A DNA stretch of 13,357 bases from Pleurotus ostreatus/Saccharomyces cerevisiae fusant (lineage: Eukaryota; Opisthokonta): NCBI GenBank assembly GCA_024196135.1, contig JAMQCK010000979.1, positions 1 through 13,357 of the forward strand, read 5' to 3'. Below, piece after piece: positions 7,835 through 13,357 of the stretch. The notes beneath the pieces are model-generated. The model searched no databases. It was given only the letters and a program-made list of their open reading frames with translations, and was not told where the DNA came from. Each line of letters opens with the position of its first letter. The stretch's first letter is position 1. Both the position numbers and the translations under genes were made by a program.

Positions 7835-10469
7835 ATGCTCAAGCTCTTCAAGCACCGCTCTTCGGCGGCCCCGCCTCCCGCTCGACCCCCACCGCGCGCC
7901 CTCAGTCTTTCGCCGGAGCAGCTAAACGATCCCGCATTCTCGTCATCGCCGGACGACAACCCGTATGCAGCGCACGGCCGGACAGACTCCTCCACCTCCA
8001 CCTCCTCCTTCGTCGTCGTCCGCAAGCCGCACTCCCACGGGCCCGCACCCGCACCGTCGCCACGCAAGTCAGCTGAGGAGAATTCATCCGGCGAGTCCGC
8101 CGACTCGAGAAGTTCTGCAGAGACGGTCACGCCTCCCACGTCTGCTGACTGCCACGATTCGTCGTCTGCGGCTGGGAAGCAACCACCATCTCGATCTGCG
8201 GATATCCCTCTTGTTACCGTACACCCATCTCGGCCTGGTCAGACCGTTTCCCAGCCCGATATGCCCTCCAGAGAGCGGCGCAGTCCCCCTCGCTCCGATA
8301 CGAGCAACGCTCGCCCCTCTGCTCCCCCAAGATCGACTACAGCACCTGCACCACCAAAGCCGAAAGCTCTGGACAGCATCGATGAGCTCGACGAGTCGAA
8401 CATGTTTGGTGTCAACCTGCATAACGGGGGACCATACGACGCAATCAGAAAGGCAGTGAAGAAGGCATCGTCGCCGCCCTCAAACGTGCGTGTTGCATGC
8501 GCATACCAGGACTTCTTCGCTGATCCTAGTATAGGGGAATGCTGTACCCTTCGGCGCGTCGCTAAACCTGTCTCCGGGGCAGGTGTTACCACATAACTTC
8601 CATCCCTACGCACCTTACCACTCGAACGTTACGCCCTCTAACATCGACATGCCTGCGAAGCCGCCACCTCGCGCCAACTTCTTTCCATCGAGTGCTTCGG
8701 CTCCTGGCCAGAAAGAGGCAACAGGTCTACATCGGGATGACCCCTACGCCCTTGCTACCCACGCTCTTCATCAGCCGGAACTTCCCCCTACTACTGCACT
8801 CCAAAGAGCCGCAGGGATTGACCTGCCCCCAACGGGCAATGGACAGCCTCACAAGCGCAGAGGAAGCGAACAACCCCCGACATGGAATCCTCCCATGGCT
8901 CGCAGACCCAGCAGGCCAGAAGTAGCAGGCCCCTCCCTCGCTGCCCCTGCTCCGAGGCAAATACCTCGTATGCCATCGGCGCCGAAGCTGCCTAGTGCGA
9001 TGGGTCCGCCCGCCGGCACTCCCATTCCGCGACCACCGTCAACTCCTGCGAACGTTGGGCGCGAGCGTCTGCCTTCTCGCACGCCTCCTCCACCCATGCC
9101 TCCCATGCCGCACGCAAATACGGCACCAATGCCCGCGCGATCGCCGCCAACTCCTACGTCTCGCAGTGTATCGGCGACAGCGAGCTCGACTTCGACGACC
9201 CCGACCCAATCTTCATCCAGCATGCCGCCTATACCAGGACCTTCGCGTACGCCACCAGGCCCTTCTCGAACTCCTCCCGCCAACTCTCGTACTCCGCCGC
9301 CTCCAGCACGGGCGCCCAAGACCGTTCGCAACCCCTCGCCCAATGCTCCCCCGCCAGCATACGACGAGATGTTCCCACCCGCCGGTCCTTCACGACCTGA
9401 GAAGACCGGCCATCTCACAGTACCTGAGCGGGAGCAACAAGAGTCGGAGCCTTCGGAGTACGGAGACGAGGAGGATGCGTATGGGGGTATGGAGGACACA
9501 CCGCCTGCGATACCAGCTTCGCTGATGCCTGGCGGCGGCGCGCAACGGATACAGCAGGCTCAGCCTCGGCGGTGGAGTGAGCAGCCCAGTCCGCTTGCAC
9601 AAGCTGGCCCGCCGCCTGCACAGCAGCCAAGGCGTGTCGGGGTCAATCATGGTCTCTTCGAGCAGCGAGTACCGGAACCGGGTGCTCAGCATATGCAGCG
9701 AGCGGCGACAGTCACCGGAGATCCGCGCGCCCCACAGCAATACTACCCGCCGCCTCAGCCCACGGCGTCTGGCTTCATGCGGCCCCCTCCACCTGGGCGC
9801 GGACCACCCAATAGCTTCACGCAGTATCCGAACAGCAGCAGGGAGAGGGTACCGATGGCGCATGGGCCACCGCCTACGTCTATGCCTATGCCCGAGCGCA
9901 GGGATCGGAGGGTATCAGAGCCCTGGGGCATGCAACAACCGAGCCAGTACGCGCCCTCGGTGTCGACGTCCTCGTCCGGCATGCCCGGTCGCCCGCGTCC
10001 CTCCCACGTCCCCCAACGCCTTGTCATGCCCTCCCCGCTCAGTGGTGGCGGCCCGCCGGGCGTGCACCCGCCCCCACGCACCGCATCTATTCAGCAAGCG
10101 CGCTTCGTGCCACCGCAGCATCTGCCGGCCTCTAGTCAAGGCCCACCTCCCGCGCGCAGCCACATGCAGCACCAGCACCTTAGGCAACACGGGCCGCCGT
10201 CGATGCAGCCAGCGCCGTCCTCAATGCAGCGAGGGCCGCCTTCGATGCAGCCCGCGCCCTCAACAGCCGCCCCCATCGCCCGCAGCCAGTCCTCGCGGCT
10301 GTTCGACGACGACAGGAAGCTAAGGAAGAAGGGCAGCGCGCCGCCGCCGAGGCACGAGAGCCTTCCGCCCGTGAGTGTCGACCTGGGTTTTGGGAGGGCG
10401 GCGAAGGTGCCGGAACCAGCGCCGCCGCCGAAGAAGCGGGTGCTGAGCAAGAAGCGGGGGATCTTTTGA
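7835..10469 (+). CDS. Proline-rich protein with Pal1-like core (2 exons, 861 aa)
   Basis: Exon 1 is 7835-8485 and exon 2 is 8535-10469. The 49-bp phase-0 intron (donor GTGCGT, branch GCTGAT, acceptor TATAG) joins ...KKASSPPSN to GNAVPFGASL. The only ordered-looking part spans the junction. Residues about 179-203 read LDSIDELDESNMFG then LHNGGPYDAI, and 226-238 read SLNLSPGQVLPHN. The pattern D-x-I-D-x-L-D ... H-x-x-G-P-x-D-A resembles the Pal1 family, which in yeasts localises to growth or endocytic sites and affects cell shape; this is my tentative match. The rest is disordered and very rich in Pro, Ser, Arg and Gln, with many PxxP stretches suited to SH3 domains. It also has a PPAY motif (490-493) suited to WW domains/Rsp5-type ligases, three GPSRTPP-like repeats, and a basic tail KKRVLSKKRGIF. 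No signal peptide from the ATG at 7835. The gene model is secure; function is uncertain. Confidence 0.85.
9237..9299 (+). repeat. Three 21-bp in-frame repeats (GPSRTPP-type)
   Basis: Inside the Pal1-like gene, three consecutive 7-codon units encode GPSRTPP, GPSRTPP and ANSRTPP. The protein repeat is nearly exact while synonymous codons differ, so the duplication is old or the peptide is under selection. Each unit supplies an S/T-P phospho-site in an R-x-P context. Confidence 0.8.
10191..10274 (+). repeat. Two 42-bp in-frame repeats (GPPSMQPAPS-type)
   Basis: Two adjacent 14-codon units in the Pal1-like gene begin with GPPSMQPAPS. The first continues SMQR and the second diverges to TAAP. DNA identity is high over the first 30 bases, so this is a relatively recent tandem duplication within the low-complexity tail. 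Confidence 0.75.
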
Positions 10470-10517
10470 GGGCGGGGTGCTCTTCTGATAGCAGGATGCT
10501 CTTTTGGGGGCGGGGTG
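10462..10517 (+). repeat. 18-bp direct repeat spanning the Pal1-like stop codon
   Basis: TCTTTTGAGGGCGGGGTG at 10462-10479 and TCTTTTGGGGGCGGGGTG at 10500-10517 match at 17 of 18 positions, 38 bp apart. The single difference falls in the stop codon of copy 1 (TGA) versus TGG in copy 2. A third partial copy of TGCTCTTYTG lies at 10478-10487. Confidence 0.8.
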
Positions 10518-11166
10518 GGCGGATGTGTTGTGGTATGTCCGCTCGCAGCGCTGGACGCTGGTTGGTGCTGGGATGTGTTTGCTCATGTTGTGTCATGCCT
10601 AACAGTTACGCTTTCGATGACGCTTTGGTGTTTTCCTCCTCCGCCTATCCTCGTCCCTCTCGCATTCTCCTCCTCTTCATCTCCTTCATATCCTCGTGCG
10701 TTTGACCTCCTCTCCTCCAAAGCTTCATGGTTGGCGCACACATGGGACGCTTCCTTTGTCTTTGTATTTTTATGCATTTCCTCCTTCATGATTAGTCGTT
10801 CCGCCTCGTTACGCATACACTTGCGCCTCGCTCATCACGTAGATACTTTGCAACCTAACTTACTCCCTCGACCTAAATTTTTCCCCTCGACCTATTTCTC
10901 CCCCCTCGACATTACTTGTCGCCCTCGTCCGCTTCTTCCGGCCTGCACCCCTCACGACCCGTGACGACTGGCTTCGCATGGACCCTTGTAGATACGTTGA
11001 CGATTTTTTTGTGATTGGTGGCCGGAATGTTATGCTGATAATCGCTGGACGGACGACCGAAGGCATGCGGGCTCGTAACGATGCGGTGCAACGATTAGGT
11101 TGCTGGGCTCAAACAGTACATGGCGCGCCATCGCATAACTGTGACAGATAGACATTATTGACAAGC
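10470..11166. other. Convergent 3' region between Pal1-like gene and carboxylesterase
   Basis: About 700 bp between two convergently oriented stop codons, expected to hold both 3' UTRs. The left half is T/C-rich. The visible structures are the 18-bp repeat at the stop codon and the 19-bp periodic array at 10865-10940. The plus frame through 10515-10964 is hydrophobic low-complexity translation of CT-rich DNA, not a credible protein. Confidence 0.6.
10865..10940 (+). repeat. Four 19-bp tandem units, each starting CCCTCG
   Basis: CCCTCG recurs at 10865, 10884, 10903 and 10922, exactly 19 bp apart each time. Units 1 and 2 share the first 11 bases (CCCTCGACCTA) and 14 of 19 overall. Unit 3 shares the first 8 with them, and unit 4 keeps only the head. 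The sequence just before (AACCTAAC near 10852) may be a still more degraded unit. This is a decaying minisatellite or an ordered set of binding sites in the 3' region. Confidence 0.75.
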
Positions 11167-13357
11167 TCATCCTTGGGCAGAATAGATACGGGCAGGGATG
11201 AGCTGGTCAGCGATGGACAATATGTAGCTGCAAGGAGCAGGTCATGAGCATGGACCACTACTCATGCAAGTCGCATCCCGGACGTACTCTATCTGTTCTT
11301 CGCGGTAATCGTCCTTCACGATCGAAGAGTCAGCGGCAGTGAAGTTCATTGTACTCTTCTTTGAGCCATACAGCGGCCAGGCAGTGTATTCCGGATGATT
11401 GGGATCCAGATTATAGGCGAAAGAGATCCTGTAATTATGATTAGTCTCTGTACGTTACCAGCAACCCTATAGACGCACCAATGAGCGGCCGTCTGCGCCT
11501 GCAGCGCGAAGTCCCGTTGTCTGACAGAGCCTTCATTGAGGAAGACGTACGGGATCTCCGACGTATGGTATACTGCTATGTGTCAGCTGAATGTAAAGAG
11601 AAGGATGGTATACGTACCACCCTCCCATTCCTCCGCGCAAGGAGGCTGCTGGGACCAGATATACGACCAAGCTGGGATCCCATTGGCAATGGCGGCCTCA
11701 ATGTATCTCCTACGCGGCGCCTGGAAATGTATGTCTGCCCATTGTCAGTCCTCTAAGCCCGCCACCGTATTGAAGCCCTGGCAAACCTCCGTACAACGAC
11801 GCCGCCCGCTTGAATAGTGCTCCGAAGAATGTCTCGTTCCCGGTATCGTATGGTGATCCCAGAGCCGGGTCTTCTGGGTACAGCTTCTCCAATTGCGTCC
11901 TTGCGGTATCGTTCAAGAAGAGGGAGACGTTAAAGTTATGGTAATTCTGCTGAAGGAAGTCCCATAGCACGGTTGTGTTGTCGATGGTGTTGGGGTATAC
12001 AAAGGTGGTCCCCTCGTCGCGGACGTCGCCTTGGATGAAGGGGATGGGTGCGCTGTATTTAATTAGCATTATTTATGAAAATGCCTTGGGGAAGGAATAT
12101 ATACGCACATCTTGCCCTCGTCGGTCAACTTCGAAGGCGCGTCTGGGATGATTTCTCCGTCCATCGTGACACCCCACACCTTTGAGAGGGGAGTAAACAA
12201 ATGGACGGACCAGAGAGCAGATGGTCGTACCCGCGTTCCGTATGTCTCCTTATCTGCAGCTAGAGCGACAGAAGCGTTGTACAGAACCTCGTAATCTGCC
12301 GTGCGCATGCATTCGAAAGAGTCTGATGCTGAGCTACAGCCGGACAACTCGACCATCCCATCGTAGACGGTATTGTAGTATGGTGCATCGACAACGGAGA
12401 CAGAGGTTGTCGAGCCAGACTCGAAGATCTGCCAGGTGGCATGAGCGTCAGCTATACTGTAGAAGACATATCAATGATGGTCACTCACTGCGCCACGGAA
12501 GAGGTCGGTAGATACATTGAGGGCATGGTAAGAAAGGGAAATGCTAAAGGAACATCAGGCCAATAGACTTCTCGCTTGCTTGACCTCACTCACGCGCCAG
12601 AGGACTGCCCAAACACGGTGACCTTCTTGGGGTCACCACCGAAGTTACCTATCCAGCTTTGAATCCAGCGAAGGCTATATACAACCGCGTTAGAGACGGC
12701 ATTTCCCAAGAGTATAGTAGCAGCTTACGCTTCGCGCTGGTCGTACAGACCTAGGTTTTGAGCGCCCTTTTCGGATGCCACAGTCCCTCCGCTAAGGCCG
12801 CTTAGTCGACATGCAATAGTACGTGAAAACCCGCGAAGCTCACAGAAAGCCCCAGACGGCGAGCCTGTAGTTGATGCCAATCTGGATGATGGGCATACCC
12901 TGTAGACGGTATCGACATCTCTGCAAGACTCGAAGGGACGTGTTGATACTCACAATCGACGCCGAGAACTTGACCATCGCGTGACCTGGAAAGTGCGAAG
13001 CGGCACCTACAGTCAGCTGCCCTCCGTGTACCCATACCATGACTGGAAGCGATGCGTTCGCGGAGGTCCCTTGAGGTCGGTAGATGTTGAGGGACGTGCA
13101 GTCTTCTGCGATGCCGTAGACTGTTGACAAATATGAGAGGAAACCTGCAAGGCGTTGGCTTGCGCATACCTCCATAATCGACGCCCAAAGGACCCTTAAT
13201 ATCTATCAGCGTCGTTTTTCCATCTACAGTAAGACCAACGCACCGAACTAGGAAGCTGAGGGCAAGCGACTCCAAAACTGCTCGCGTCGACGGTATCGTT
13301 TGACGAGTAGTTTACGGGCGTTGCGCGTCTGAAGCGTTCAGAGGTCGCATAGGGGAC
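11167..13357 (-). CDS. Type-B carboxylesterase/lipase, alpha/beta hydrolase (13 exons, N-terminus beyond window)
   Basis: Hydrolyses carboxylic esters; fungal members of this COesterase family are mostly secreted lipases/esterases. Exons on the minus strand: 13357-13244, 13194-13170, 13120-12954, 12899-12844, 12791-12729, 12674-12594, 12543-12489, 12428-12109, 12052-11787, 11734-11618, 11575-11479, 11428-11288, 11227-11167. The 12 introns are 42-60 bp and every phase closes, giving 520 residues to the TGA. From the edge it begins VPYATSERFRRATP, the usual start of the conserved core, so roughly the signal peptide and first strands are missing. Landmarks in partial numbering: Cys32 and Cys54 (ACPQ, EDC; the conserved disulfide), oxyanion segment VWVHGG at 75-80, INYRL, nucleophile GQSSG with Ser166, acid Glu307 in GDVRDEGTTF, and His425 in VYHTSEIPYVF. 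The catalytic triad is complete. The third oxyanion-loop residue is Gln81, where HGGG is usual. Exon 2 is a 25-bp microexon. Substrate is unknown. Confidence 0.93.

Noticed and set aside
8849..9499. 216-residue minus-strand frame
   Set aside because: Gly/Arg-rich shadow of the proline-rich Pal1-like coding sequence.
9577..10323. 248-residue plus-strand frame
   Set aside because: Out-of-frame shadow of the Pal1-like gene, rich in Arg, Cys and Pro.
10515..10964. 149-residue hydrophobic plus-strand frame
   Set aside because: Translation of CT-rich 3' flanking DNA; low complexity and within a convergent UTR region.
11120..11131. 12-bp perfect palindrome ATGGCGCGCCAT
   Set aside because: Isolated and explainable by chance in GC-rich DNA; no associated element.
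12900..12953. Read-through of a 54-bp segment in the esterase as coding
   Set aside because: It keeps the frame but has a perfect GTGAGT donor and CTACAG end, and removing it restores the family motif SIGMPIIQIGINYRL.
13145..13169. 25-bp intron option in the esterase
   Set aside because: Too short for a fungal spliceosomal intron; the 49-bp alternative using the next CAG gives a correct frame into the EDC motif.

Overview
The window looks like nuclear DNA of an agaricomycete basidiomycete, possibly a polypore-type mushroom. The evidence is dense GC-rich genes with 20 inferred introns of only 42-60 bp, most with a CTNAY-type branch site and a YAG (one AAG-type) acceptor. It also carries a class I hydrophobin with the usual short-intron layout and a type-B carboxylesterase broken into many small exons. 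No rRNA, tRNA, CRISPR array, intact transposon or viral gene was found. The organism call is inferred from gene architecture, not from a database match.

Layout, left to right. (1) 1-527: edge region without a supportable gene. (2) 528-2216, minus: the DNA-replication initiation factor Sld2/Drc1 in two exons. (3) 2217-2431: a 215-bp bidirectional promoter. (4) 2432-4476, plus: an uncharacterised 632-aa disordered protein in four exons. It has an N-terminal KEN box, many CDK-type S/T-P sites and a C-terminal SxIP motif. (5) 4477-6961: a long intergenic stretch with one doubtful 170-aa ORF, several small repeats and, at its right end, the TATA promoter of the next gene. (6) 6962-7448, plus: a 111-aa secreted class I hydrophobin in four exons. 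(7) 7835-10469, plus: an 861-aa proline-rich protein in two exons, with a conserved core resembling the Pal1 cell-morphology/endocytosis family. (8) 10470-11166: a convergent 3' region with short repeats, including a strict 19-bp periodic array. (9) 11167-13357, minus: the C-terminal 520 aa of a type-B carboxylesterase/lipase in 13 exons; its N-terminus lies beyond the right edge.

Functionally these are mostly independent genes. The one suggestive link is the head-to-head pair Sld2 / KEN-SxIP protein. They share a very short promoter, an MCB element (ACGCGT) sits in Sld2 intron 1, and both proteins carry many CDK consensus sites, so S-phase/mitotic co-regulation is plausible. The hydrophobin (cell-surface coat) and the esterase (probably secreted) are typical of fungal extracellular biology. 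I see no clear novel multi-gene defence or mobile system. The best candidate for something undescribed is the KEN-SxIP protein.
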